Shown: positions 35,108 through 46,690 of the stretch, piece by piece | Layout: each line of letters begins with the position of its first letter | How positions within the stretch are numbered: position 1 is the first letter of the stretch | Assembly: GCA_029531795.1 (NCBI GenBank) | Contig: JAPEIS010000006.1 | Span: 620,001 to 684,000, forward strand | Reading direction: 5' to 3' | Length of the DNA: 64,000 nt | Source: Sclerotinia nivalis | Taxonomy: Eukaryota > Ascomycota > Leotiomycetes > Helotiales > Sclerotiniaceae | Position numbers and translations under genes: made by a program | The notes under the pieces: generated by a model | What the model was told of the DNA's origin: nothing | Databases searched by the model: none | Seen by the model: only the letters and a program-made list of their open reading frames with translations

Positions 35108-36924
35108 TTTGCTCGCGATTACTGCTTCTCCGCATACGTAGGTGTTTGATGAAGTGTTTAAAATAAAGATCGATTCATTTTGTCGGATTCTTTGGGTGGC
35201 CAAAAGTTGACTCTTAGTGCAAGAAAGAGCGTTAGATTTCGCATTTTGGCGCAGGCCTCACATGACCGGAAGTGTATTCTTAATACCTATATTGGATAGC
35301 GACTACTGGTACAGATTTCGGTCTTTAAAGAAGGCACGATAATCTCTGTCTTTTGGTTGGTTGCTGGTTGCCAACAGATTAGCAGACTAATTAAGATTTC
35401 GATGTTTGAAAAGCTCTAGACATTTGAGTATAATTTATTGTTTCATATAAGTTAAACGTTTTTATTGGATTTAGTATTGCAAATGTTTCAATAAGATCCA
35501 ACAATTCAATGGCTTTCATTGTTGCAGTCCAAACTATTGGATACTCTGAATTTCGATCTTCAATAGCGCAGATTGGACTCAGGGTTGTGGTCTGGTTGGG
35601 TATCCATATTAAGGAACGTTAAATGTAATGCTTTTCCGGCATTCATCCTCAACACAAAAATCCAAGTACAATCCTCTGCAATGTTGCTCTCAATTTATTT
35701 TAGACAATTATCAAGAAAACCGACACTTCTATGAGCATCCATGAGAACCTGCATAATTGCACATGTAACAATCCACCCCGACAAATTTTTGCCCATGATT
35801 TATTTGAAGCCGACCTCGTAAAAGCGACTGGGCCATTTTGGGTAGCTTTACACCACGTATGTGTCAACCACAACCGCATCTGGATTGAACAGTTTTTGAA
35901 CTCGGAAGGATATGCAGCGATTCCGAAACCTGGTAATATTAACTGTAGAAGTACGGACATGAGAAAGATGACTGGCGTTCTCGGCATCTTTGCGATGATA
36001 GTACCAATGATGTGCTACGTCCTGTTCAGGTATATCATTTATCCGATAGATTGATTATTGTTCCGTTACCTCATCAATCTTTTGCTTTACATGACTCCCT
36101 ATACCATGAGAATCTTCACCCACCTGCGACATGACACGTAGCGACTATTCTTATTAGAAAACAATACCTTCAAAGCCACAAATAGTTTGATGCAGTTCTC
36201 CAACATTAGATTTATTAATTAGGAATTGAGAAATGACAACTCGAATCATCTCAAGCCGCAAAGTCATATGATATAGTGCCATTAGTTTCTTCGCTTATCA
36301 AACGTCATATGTGGGACATGATTCACCCCTTTTTCACAACCGACGGAAATAACAAATCATAACAAAACCACAAATTCTATTAACGTCTCGGTATAGAGAA
36401 AACGCTTTGAGACACCCACTCCATTGTCTTGCAGTTCACCATATATGGCATTGAGGGAGAGTCATTGCAAATTTTCTGATCGTTCACTATCCAAAACTCC
36501 AGTTGTTTTGCGACATGTTTGGATGTCGCTGTGAGCATTCATCCTCCGTTGAATAGTAAAAATCCGGAAGCAATTCAATGTGCGTAGATTTGGTTGCTGA
36601 ATATTTCTAAGTGATATGATGTTACCAATGCCCGCGAACGTTCCCGGGCTGTTAGAAAAGAAGAATACACTATCGACTGCATCGGAGATGAGAAAATTGG
36701 ACATCAAACGGATTCGCCAAAGCCTAAGATTTTGAAATAATAATCTTATTAGTTTCTTCTGCCACTAATATCACGAGCCTCAATAAGACTGGCCAATCAA
36801 GTTTCAAAACAGGCTGACACCTGAACGAAGACAAATAGGCCACCAACCACATGACTTCATGCAGTACATCGAGTAAGAATATATCATAAATTTTCTAAAT
36901 GTATTCCGGATACCTAAGACGCTA
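35108..36924. other. Spacer with no supported gene
   Basis: 1.8 kb, AT-rich. A 107-codon frame at 35731-36054 (+) ends in a membrane-like helix (VLGIFAMIVPMMCYVLFRYII) but has no family match that I know. I leave it uncalled. Confidence 0.45.
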
Positions 36925-39634
36925 CTACCTTGGCTCCGACCAGTCTACCTGATCCGTAACTTGTCCCGCAGTTGGATGTACATAAGAAATCTTTAATCTC
37001 AATCGTAATGGCGGCTAAAATAGTCAGTAAGTAGCCAGTAAAATCTTCATATCAAGTGAACTTACTCCTTTGCTTCCTGTAATTCTCATTGATTGTGTTG
37101 CTTCTAGCCCAGGACCCAAATTCGAATTTGACATTGCGTTCAATTGAAGTTTTTGTGTTTTAGGTACTGCAGCTTGTAATGCCACTGCAGACAAAGATTG
37201 ATGCATGGAGGAGTTTCTGAATCGAGCCAACACTTGTACCACACCTTCTGCATTTCGTTGAAGTTGTAAGATAATGTTAAGATCATTTTTGTCGTAACAT
37301 GGATGTGTTGGGATTGAAGGTGCTTGAGGTGGAGGTGAAGATACACCAGAGAAGAGATCATTTGAGGGAGTTGCAATAGCAGAAGGCGGTTGTTGAGCTG
37401 GTGTGCTGTCAAATAAGTCCATAATTGAACTCATGTTTGACTGTTGAGCTGGAGGTGATGAAGGTTGAGATGAACCGGTACCTCCAAGAATGTCTGCTAG
37501 AAGGTCTGCATTATTTTGAGATCCACCATTAGCACCACCAACATTTGCGTCAGGCATTCCTCCATCGCCCATTAGATCAAACAACAAATCCTGTTCTGCC
37601 GGTTTGACCGTCTTCGACTTTCTGTTTGATGCTTTATTTGGTTTCTTGCTTGCCTCTCCCAGCACTCGTGATTCTTCCTTGATTTGTGGTGGAGGCATTT
37701 TCTCCAAAACACCTTTTCTGATAGAGTCATAACTAAATAAGTTACCGTATTCCACCGCTCGCTGTTGAACCTCGACATCAAGATTTGTTGCATTATTTGC
37801 TAAAATTCGTCGAATTCGATCAATCTGTGCAGGGTCGGATAAACGTGTACTGAGCTTCATCAAAGATGTGACAATATATTCGGTTGCGATCTGAGTGGCA
37901 TAACTGCTGTTAAGAATAGTCGAGAACAAATCCACAACTTCATTCTCCTTGACTTCTTGCACAAGTTCCTCTTCCTCGTATTGTCCACCACGTAATAAAG
38001 TCTCTCCATATTCACCAATGCACCATGCACCGGCCAAAGTAAGACCTTCTTGGGTAATATCCTTTTTCAAGCTAATATAAAGCTTTTGTACTGCATAAGT
38101 TTGCAATTCAGGGGTGGTCGCAATTAGTCGGATAAATGAGGACAAAATTTGCTCTTTGACGTAATTTCCCGCCAAGGTCAAAACTCTCAGCATGGTATCC
38201 ACATGCCATCTTTTATTTGGTGAAAATCTGTCTGCTGCGATACCGATTTGACTGGTCATGATTGGCTTGAACTCATTATCGGCAACTTCCAAGAAAGCAA
38301 GAAGCTCTCTAATAAGTACCCTAACATTACTCTCATTAATGAGAGTGAAACTTAAATCCAATGCACGCCGCCTGATACTAATATCAGGATCTCGCAGACA
38401 TTCAAGTATAGTATTTCTATGTCTTTGGACTGCATTTGGCTCAATAGCGACTACCTTGATAAGTGTATTCAAAGCGACATATCGAATATTGTTGTCCCGA
38501 TTTGAAAGGAACTTTCCGAGGATATTGACACCAAGTACTCTCAAACCAGAATCGGCTTCGATATCAAGAATGGTGAGGACAGCCTCGTATAAAATAGAGT
38601 TTCCAACGTTCTTCGAGGAGTCCGTGTTCGTAGCAACTTGGGCCAAAATGTCGTTGATTTGTTCACTGGTTTCTGGATCTCCCCGGCCAAGAACTCTCAA
38701 CAATTGTAATATCTTTACTTGTAAGAATGGATCCGTAACTCCAGTAACATCATGCTCAGGGGCGTAACCCGAACTAGCCAAGCCCTTCAGTGTTCGGACT
38801 AAACCTCCGCTAAATGGTCTGAATTTCTCCACGATTCCTTCCTCTCCACCTTCGGCCTCGTCCATTTCACAGAGATTTGTTACCAATGTAAGACCGCACA
38901 ACAAAACACCATGATTTCGATCCGAAAGAAGGTTTGCGGCTTTTTCGAGGAAATGTTCTTGCAAATCTGGTACTTTCTTACATATTCTCATGGCACATAA
39001 TGCAGCCTTGCGACGAATATATGGGTTCGCAGTAGAGAGAAGGGTTTCGATTTCGGGGAATAAATCTCGAGACATTTCGACCGACGCAATGTTTCCAAGG
39101 GTACATAGAGCCAGACCAACGATATATTGATTAGAATGATTGAGGTCACTATAATTGAATCAGCGTCACACTTCCCTTTGAATATGAAACTTGCGCATAC
39201 TTCTTTAAAGAGTTGGTAACCAATGTCAATACCTCCTGATTCTCGTCCAGTAGAAGCATTGTACCTAAATATCCTAATCTCTTGTCTGCGAATCTTGGAG
39301 AAGCCAAAAGCTTGAGACATTCTATTTGACCAAAATGTGTTCTCTCACCCAAGGTGAATAGGTATAATAGCTTTGCTACATTGTTTCGTCTTCTCATCCA
39401 GTATGTCAGATATATCCAAATCAACAAGCGGTGACCTTCCTACCTGACATTATGATCACCACTCTCTTCACGAAAACTGGCTCTTATAGCAGCACTTTCC
39501 TTTTGTACAACCGCGCGCTCATCTGCGATTGTTTTCGAAGCTCGCACATTGCGAATGAATTGCTTCACTATATAATATGAGCTTGGGGAATCGAGGGGTA
39601 TGGGTATCTTTGTTTACTACTTACATGAACTCAT
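36925..39634 (-). CDS. APL4: AP-1 complex subunit gamma (gamma-adaptin)
   Basis: Five exons: 39625-39634 (only 10 nt, MSSL), 39444-39567, 39201-39389, 37066-39148 and 36925-37014. The introns of 51-57 nt all start GTAAGT/GTAGGA/GTATGC and end AG. The 831-aa product begins [20 protein letters not shown] and [28 protein letters not shown], the hallmark N-terminus of gamma-adaptin, followed by a HEAT-type trunk to about residue 590. The hinge carries short acidic-hydrophobic motifs ([23 protein letters not shown]) of the clathrin/accessory-binding type. The gamma-ear follows ([20 protein letters not shown]) and ends in QVDWSEPR. Gamma-adaptin pairs with beta1, mu1 and sigma1 on trans-Golgi and endosome membranes to load clathrin-coated vesicles. 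The length is normal and the gene appears intact. Confidence 0.95.
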
Positions 39635-40246
39635 TCTGACACTGTTCAAGGCCCACAATGGGCCAAACTTCTAAAACTTCCCAGCTTAAGAAGTGTCAAA
39701 ATTTTGACTCAAAAAGGAGCTGAAATAATGTGAATTAATGGTCGGATCGTTTCTGAGGTGCCCAATTGGTGATGCAAAGGCCACCATATTCGCTTGATGT
39801 TCTTGATGTCTTTCAGATGCATCTTCAAGTTTGGTCTAGTCCTTATCCGTACTAGTATAAAGTGGCGCCCGAGGCTACGATTAAGCCTACTGTGGCTATG
39901 ACCCGTAATTTATATGCGGGTAAGGCGAACAAGTGGGAATACGAACCAGAGCCTCGACTATCATCCATCCATATGGAGTACGCAATAATCAATCAATCTT
40001 GTCAGAATCATTCTTATAATAGGTAAGGTTTGTATATGAAGGAAACACGAGGTACATTTGATTTTAGTTAATTTCCTTTATGAAATGATATATTTTAAAT
40101 GAATCCATAAAAGTTTCAACGGCTTTTCCAAATATTAATTCATATCAAAAGGGGCATTCATAAGGAGCTTCATTACCCCAGGTTGTTCTGTTGCGAACTT
40201 GCGACAAGCTTCACTCGGGCTTCAAACCCATTTTAATACATACAAA
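39635..40246. promoter_or_regulatory. Divergent upstream region of gamma-adaptin and ARE2 genes
   Basis: About 0.6 kb between two divergent starts, presumably holding both promoters. No TATA box in a convincing position and no repeat were seen. Confidence 0.5.
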
Positions 40247-42133
40247 ATGTCTACTTCTGCAGATATCTATACCAATGGGAATAGCCATGATCAAATCCTA
40301 CGTCCTAGGCCACAAAATGTCCATAATCCAACTACTATTCGAAAAATAAGTGAAGAGGGGTTATTACCAGTCAATGGTATTAAAGATTTCTCCGAGGATG
40401 GTATTTCTACTGGTCCAACCAGGTAAATCTTTCAATCTGAATTTATTGCTGTATCTAACATTGAGTAGTGGACGTACAACACCTGTTCCTGAAGATGCGC
40501 CTCCTTCCGTTCAATCGATGTTCTCGGCGAAGAGACAAATTAAAGCAGAGCAAAAACGTCGTATTTTCCCTACAATCGAATATACCTCACGAGTCTCGCA
40601 TTTAGATCCACATAGCGATCATCATGATTTCACAGGATTTTATATTTTATTCTGGATTGGTCTTGCCATCATGGCTATCACAACGATGTTACGAAATATC
40701 AAAGATACAGGATATCCTATGAGAGTGGAGATTTGGCAGTTATTCACAGTAAAGGTCTGGGAACTTGCGGTCGCAGATGCCCTTATGGTTGCATCTACAT
40801 CTATTAGTCTCCCTCTTCATAACATTTTCAGAAGTAAGACGGCGAAAGCATTGGGATTTCAATGGACAAGAGGCGGAATGGTCATACAGAGTTTATATCA
40901 AATAATTTGGATGGCATTTTGGGTTTCGTAAGTTCCGCTAGATACCACAGCGGAGCGCAATGCTAACAATTTAGTATACCATTCTATCGAGATTGGACAT
41001 GGACGGCTCAAGTATTTCTTTTACTTCATACTATGGTTTTACTTATGAAAATGCATTCATATGCATTTTACAATGGTCATCTTAGTGAAACCGAACGACG
41101 ATTACAAGAACTAGACTCTCCTGCGACTGCTTCAAAAGCTCCAGCATATCAATATCCAAGTCCAAGTCCAGGTCACAAACGAACAGCATCAGAGATCAGA
41201 GCTCTTACTCAAACCAAAGCTGACGAGATTGCAACTCTTAGAGAGGATTTAGCTATCGAATTGACATCAACAATGGGTTCAGTCACCTATCCTAAAAATC
41301 TCACGTGGTATAATTATGCCGATTATATATTTTGTCCTACACTCTGTTATGAGCTCGAATATCCTCGTACGAGTGGTATAGTCTGGTCGGAATTGGGTTA
41401 TAAAACTCTTGCCACATTTGGTGTCATTTTCTTACTCACTATTACTTCCGAAGAATTCATCCATCCAGTTATGACAGCATCGGCAACTAAACTTCAAACT
41501 TCAACATCGTTTACTGAAAATGCACTCGTCATTGCCGAATCAATCAGTTTACTTTTGTTTCCTTTTATGATAACTTTCCTTCTCGTATTTCTTGTAATAT
41601 TTGAATTCGTCCTCGGTGCTTTTGCCGAGATAACATGTGCGTATATCCTTTCAAATAACCCATTAGTTTCCCCCTCCCTCACCCAAATCTACTTGCATCT
41701 ATCACACCTATATGCTGCTCCCCTAACATGCACCGAATTAACAACTTCCCAATCCACAGGTTTTGCAGATCGACACTTCTACTCCGACTGGTGGAACAGC
41801 ACCGACTGGATGCAATTCTCCCGCGAATGGAATATTCCCGTCCATCATTTCTTCCACCGTCATGTATATCTCGGCTCCCGCTCATACATCGGAAAAGGAG
41901 GAGCTACATTTATAACTTTCTTTATTAGTGCCATTGGTCACGAAATAGTCATGGCTTGTATCACCAAGAAAATTAGAGGTTATGGAATGGTGGCCCAGAT
42001 GAGTCAACTTCCTATTATTTGGCTACAAAGTAGACCATGGGCTAGAGGGAGAAAGGTGTTGAATAATGTGTGTTTTTGGTGTAGTATGATTTTGGGTTTG
42101 AGTGGTATGTGTAGTTTGTATGTTTTGTTGTGA
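40247..42133 (+). CDS. ARE2: Sterol O-acyltransferase (ARE2-type MBOAT)
   Basis: Four exons: 40247-40422, 40469-40927, 40975-41636 and 41760-42133. The introns are 46, 47 and 123 nt with TCTAACA, GCTAACA and CCTAACA branch sites. The 556-aa protein has several membrane helices. Family motifs are MKMHSYAFYNGHL (MKxHSY), TYPKNLTWYNYADYIFCPTLCYELEYPR (the YP.N.T...Y..FPTLCYE block), FYSDWWN (FYxDWWN) and GHEIVMACITKK with the MBOAT His. These define the ACAT/ARE branch, which esterifies ergosterol with acyl-CoA in the ER for storage in lipid droplets; DGAT1 is the close alternative, but MKxHSY favours ARE. Intron 3 is 3n long and free of stops, so its retention would insert 41 residues between FAEIT and FADRHFYSDWWN. 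An alternative acceptor 3 nt upstream exists for intron 1. Confidence 0.92.
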
Positions 42134-44581
42134 GAGGGGTGGAAAGGCGAAGGGGTATTTCACTTGTATCAAGGAAGGGAAGGAAAGGTGTATTATATGG
42201 GAGGTATAGTGGATGGCTAGCAGAGCTTTTTTATACTGCATAGATGGATACCAATTTCTTATATTTCTTTTTACTCGTTGCGAATTTAGATACCACAATG
42301 TTCAATCGTTGTTCTTTTTTATTATTCATTCTCTTCTTTCCTTTTGTTAATAGTACTAGATACTCCTTTCACTAGCAGGATACACATACGCCTCGCTTGA
42401 ATTGCTATTGTACATTCATTCATATATATACAGCTCTATATAATACAGACAATGTATATAAATAACCTAAATCTACCATAGATATGGAATACACAATGAA
42501 TAAATACTTAGATAGAATCCTACTTTTACCCTCTCTATTCACCCCACGATTCATCACATACCATCCATCAAACCACATCTCATCCACCCTCCAGACTCCA
42601 GTCCGCACCTCTTCTCCCACCCACAGAAAGCTAATAGGTAGGTATACGGTTCAACACAGAATCAGCCTCCAGTGCTCATTACTCCAGAGTCTATCACCCC
42701 CCAACCCACCTCATGGCCACCTCATATCACCTCATACCACCTTTAAACTGACCATCCCTTCCCAGTGCCATAGCATTCATCTAATTGGAACCATCCGCTA
42801 CTAACTACCCCTACCTCCTACCGCCCCGTGCCTACCATCTAACTCTCTATCCCTCTCCCTCTATCTGCCCATCTTATTTCCCCCTCACTCTATCCTTTCT
42901 TGAATCCCCAATCAATTTTTTTCCATTTTCCATTCCCATCAATATCAACATCAACATCAATATCATCAGCACCAATACCACCAACCAACCATTAGCACCT
43001 AAAACCTACCATCTACCACCATCAACAATATCAACAATACCACCACCTAACTAACAAACCCTATATAATATACAATAGATAATTAATCCTCTCTCTCCTC
43101 TTTCCTCCTCTTTCCTCCTTTTTCCTCTCCCTCCTCATCTTACTACCTACCCACCTCAATACCTATTAATACCTACCCTCAACACCTCCATCTACTTCAA
43201 AATAATTCATGTTTATATATTTACACCAACTATTCATACACCTACACTTACACAATAACACCAACTCAAAAATATTCGATTCTCTTGTCCACCAATTCCT
43301 TAATATAATATCTAGATATAAATTATATAATATATCCTTTTTCTTTATTTTTATTTCATCCTATCCCATCCCATCCCATCCCATCCCATCCCATCCCATC
43401 TACTCTAATATACTCTACCCTCCTTATAATCCTACTTTTTCTTTATACTCAGATTCTCCTATCCCATTTACTTTAGCTCCCTACTCATACCCTCTTACTG
43501 TTGAATATTCAATATCTTCATGAACCTCAAAGCGCGCTCATACTCACTCCTCTAATTTCCCATTTACTATACGAGTATAGTCTGTCACAATCAATTTACA
43601 ATCACGCATACAAATCACATTCAAATCACACATTCAAATCACACATTCACAAAATCCCATAATCACTTAAAGTAACCATTGTAGAATTCCATTCATTCAT
43701 TCAATCATATCTCATATCTATCATTCCAACCACCACCCGTCCATCTATCAATCAGCACCCAGGTATGCAAACCACTGGTCTGTATGTATCTTCAATTATA
43801 TCCTTATTCCATCATCTCATCTCATCACATATCTCTTCTCTCTGCTCTCAAGAATATCTCCCAGCCTCAAAATTCAACTCCTCCCATGAAAAATCCATCC
43901 ATATACCATGCCAACCCAAATGATTTCCAGCTAATCATCCATGCTCTCGCGCAAACAAATGCCGCCAAAAAAAACTCAATCATCTTATCTCTTTCCCCTT
44001 ATGTAAATCCATCAATTTCATCCTCTTTCCTCCCATCCTTTCCATCGTGAGACTGCATAATAGCAATTTTATGTGCGTATCAATACCCGATCCAACCAAT
44101 CCATCCACCCAAAGTCCAAAGTACCATCCATTCATAAAACTACAACAACGATGACTAATTGACCCGACTCAATGCAATAGCAAATTTCAGACCCTTGCAG
44201 CGACTAAGAGGAGAAGAAAGCCAATCGAAAAGTGAGAGATTAGAAAGATTTTTTAAAGTTTTTTCTTATCTCTTTTTTTTTGGCTATATATAGCAAAGAG
44301 AAATTTCTCCCATCTTCTCGACCCGATTAGCTAGCTGCTACAGTCTGTCTGATTTATTGCATAATTCGTCGTGTTCGTCTTATCCCCGTAAAAAAAAAGT
44401 ATAAAAAAAATAAACATCAGAAAAACTGTAAAAAAGAAAAGTGGGGAATCATATTGTGCTGTACTGTGCTGTCGTTACTGTATAAAAAGGGGTATGGTGT
44501 TCAAAAAGTCGGTGTCGATACAAGAAAGGTAATTTATGTAGCAAATCGTAAAAGAGAAAATATTTGGTGTGGATCAAATGC
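42134..44581. other. 2.4 kb strand-skewed convergent spacer
   Basis: It lies between the 3' ends of ARE2 and the J-domain gene. The + strand is made almost wholly of A, C and T: I count 5 G in 42841-43080. It holds a (CCATC)n array at 43365-43400 and many ATC/ACC runs. Open frames here translate to Ser/Pro/Ile/Tyr-rich low complexity and are not called. Confidence 0.5.
43365..43400. repeat. (CCATC)n pentanucleotide array
   Basis: Just over seven perfect CCATC units in the pyrimidine-rich spacer. Confidence 0.9.
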
Positions 44582-46690
44582 TTAGTAGACCGACTCACGG
44601 CCACGAGCTGTGGAATAGGGCGGATAATCGCGATGATGTCCCGATTCGGTGTTTCTTTGATTAACATATTGGGTTCCGGGTGAATAAAGAATGTTATCTG
44701 GTGTGATTGGAGGGGCAAAGTTTATATTGTATTGTGGTGGATATACACCGCGACTTGCACCCCTAGAAGGCTCTCGAGATCTGGGTGGTTGAGTAGTGAG
44801 AACTATGGGCTCAGCTGGCTCGGGTGCTGATATCGGGTGATATCCTCGTGATTGGGATCGCACTTGACGAGAAGAACTTCCAGCACTTCGTGTTAAAGGA
44901 GGACGAGTAGTTCGACGAGGCGACGGACTTCGATTTCGCTTTGTGTAAACATCATCGCGAAGATCCGATCGATAGGAAGAACCCTTGAGCTCACTTCGCC
45001 CGTTACTGCCGATGACGTAAGTTTTGGTGGTACCAGTAGGTACGGGAGCTTCACGTCGAGGCTGTCTAACATGAGAATATTGTGGTGTGGGTGACGGAGA
45101 CTCTGAATCAGACCCTGAATCGGTGTCCGAATCCGGTTCCTGAACCATTCGGCTTGGTCCACGACCCTTATCTCTATGATCTTCCTTTACACCCATCCCT
45201 TGTGTAAATGTAGCTGCTCTAGTAAATAAAGGTGGTGGAGGTGGTTCTCGAGGATACTCTGTTTTCGATCGACTAGGTTCTCGCCTCCCAGAAGCAACTC
45301 CAACTATCGGTGGTTCCGAATATTGTTTGTGAAGGGCTGGTTTCGTAGGAGGTGAAGTCGATGCGGTATTGACAAATGGTGACTCCCTAGCTGATCTTCT
45401 ACTTGGCTTTGGCGTATCCTTACTTTTCGAAGGAGTCTCTACGAAACGTCGTGATGGTCGTGCTGCCGAAGATCTCCGCGGTACCTCGTCATCACTATGA
45501 TTATCGTAGGCAGGAGGGCGTACCTCAAATCGGGTATTGTATGGTCCAGATGATGGCGCAGCAAAGGTGTCTGCACGACGCATCGTAGGCATTGCAGGTG
45601 GTGCTGGTGGCGCCTCTGGTTTGATATCCGACTCTCTACGTGAAGCTTGGACATAACGTTTCGCATTATCCATATGATCTTTCCATTTATCTCCCATCGG
45701 CGAGTCTTTCACAGCAGGCGGTTCTCGCTCGCGCTCCCGCTCTCTTTCCCTTTCCCTTTCCCTCTCCCTTTCCCTTTCCCTTTCCCTCTCCCTCTCCCTC
45801 TCCCTCTCCCTCTCCCTCTCCCTTTCCCTTTCCCTTTCCCTTTCCCTGTCCCTGTCGCGTAATTCTCGTTCTCTTTCACGGTGCTCCCATTCTCGCTGTT
45901 CCCGATCTCGAGCCTCTCGCTCTTTTTGAGCCCGAGCAGCAACTTCAGCTTTTATTGCGTCCTCCCTTCGTTCGGCTTTTCGTCGATAATCATCCTCACT
46001 GGACTCATCCTCCACATATGTTCCTGGGCGTACTTTCTCCTCTGTGCCACGTCTCTTCTCCTTATCGCGAGACTTCTTTCGATCCCCATGATCACGTTTT
46101 GTCTCCTTCTCCATCTTCCGTCTTAGCTTCTCCCTATCATCTTCATCCTGCTGCTGCCTTCGTCGATCCCTCTCATCTCTTTCCGAATCTCTAGATGTCG
46201 TTTTTGATCTCCTGACAGATGGTCTCGCAGGTTCATCATACAAATCCTCATAAGATCTCGGTGGCGGCTTTGAATATACATTCGACTCTTTCGGTGTTTT
46301 TTGCGTGGTCTTTGGATATGAGGAACTATAAGTTGCCGTTCTAGGTTCTGCAGTCCTAACATTGTATTCATAAGCTTTACTACTAGTCGAAGCCGGAGTC
46401 GAAGTCGGAGTCGAAGCTGAAGTCGAAGTCTTGTTCAACTCCTCCCTCAACTTCTGTAACTTGACTGTTTGGTCATACTCTGATCTTCTCGATACATCAC
46501 TAAGTATTTCGTATGCTTCTTGGACCTTTTGAAACTCATCAACCTTTATTGCCTTTAATTTAGGATCTTGAACTTTGTCCGGATGACACTGGAGAACAAG
46601 TTTTCGATGTGCTAATCGAATTTGAGGTAATGTCGCGTCTTTTTCAACACCGAGAATTTTATATGGATCTGGAAGTGGTTGTGAACCCAT
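44582..46690 (-). CDS. J-domain protein with Arg-Glu repeat and RS-like tail
   Basis: Single exon of 702 aa from the ATG at 46690. That start is chosen because the J domain follows directly: [24 protein letters not shown] at 36-39, then [22 protein letters not shown]. The intact HPD loop means it can probably stimulate an Hsp70. After it come Ser/Thr-rich and strongly charged segments, a long Arg-Glu dipeptide array (encoded at about 45725-45860), the fairly conserved [19 protein letters not shown], and an Arg/Ser/Pro-rich tail to RGRESVY. RE/RD arrays and RS tails are common in splicing-associated proteins, so a nuclear RNA-processing J protein is a reasonable guess. It shows no zinc finger, signal peptide or membrane helix, so it is not an ER or classical DnaJ. 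Confidence 0.85.
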   Translation of the reverse strand: MGSQPLPDPYKILGVEKDATLPQIRLAHRKLVLQCHPDKVQDPKLKAIKVDEFQKVQEAYEILSDVSRRSEYDQTVKLQKLREELNKTSTSASTPTSTPASTSSKAYEYNVRTAEPRTATYSSSYPKTTQKTPKESNVYSKPPPRSYEDLYDEPARPSVRRSKTTSRDSERDERDRRRQQQDEDDREKLRRKMEKETKRDHGDRKKSRDKEKRRGTEEKVRPGTYVEDESSEDDYRRKAERREDAIKAEVAARAQKEREARDREQREWEHRERERELRDRDREREREREREREREREREREREREREREREREREREREREREPPAVKDSPMGDKWKDHMDNAKRYVQASRRESDIKPEAPPAPPAMPTMRRADTFAAPSSGPYNTRFEVRPPAYDNHSDDEVPRRSSAARPSRRFVETPSKSKDTPKPSRRSARESPFVNTASTSPPTKPALHKQYSEPPIVGVASGRREPSRSKTEYPREPPPPPLFTRAATFTQGMGVKEDHRDKGRGPSRMVQEPDSDTDSGSDSESPSPTPQYSHVRQPRREAPVPTGTTKTYVIGSNGRSELKGSSYRSDLRDDVYTKRNRSPSPRRTTRPPLTRSAGSSSRQVRSQSRGYHPISAPEPAEPIVLTTQPPRSREPSRGASRGVYPPQYNINFAPPITPDNILYSPGTQYVNQRNTESGHHRDYPPYSTARGRESVY
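45730..45855. repeat. CTCCCT/TTTCCC hexanucleotide minisatellite
   Basis: About 20 hexamers of mixed CTTTCC and CTCTCC type on the + strand. They form a pure pyrimidine tract of over 120 nt and encode Arg-Glu dipeptides on the minus strand. It could form triplex DNA and is likely length-variable. The opposite strand is also open (Phe/Ser-Pro repeats, 45640-46194), which is a by-product of the repeat. Confidence 0.9.

Noticed and set aside
38258..38767. 169-codon frame antisense to the gamma-adaptin gene
   Set aside because: A shadow of the conserved sense exon.
45640..46194. 184-codon open frame antisense to the J-domain gene
   Set aside because: Its openness comes from the pyrimidine hexamer repeat (Phe/Ser-Pro text). 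The sense frame carries a true J domain.
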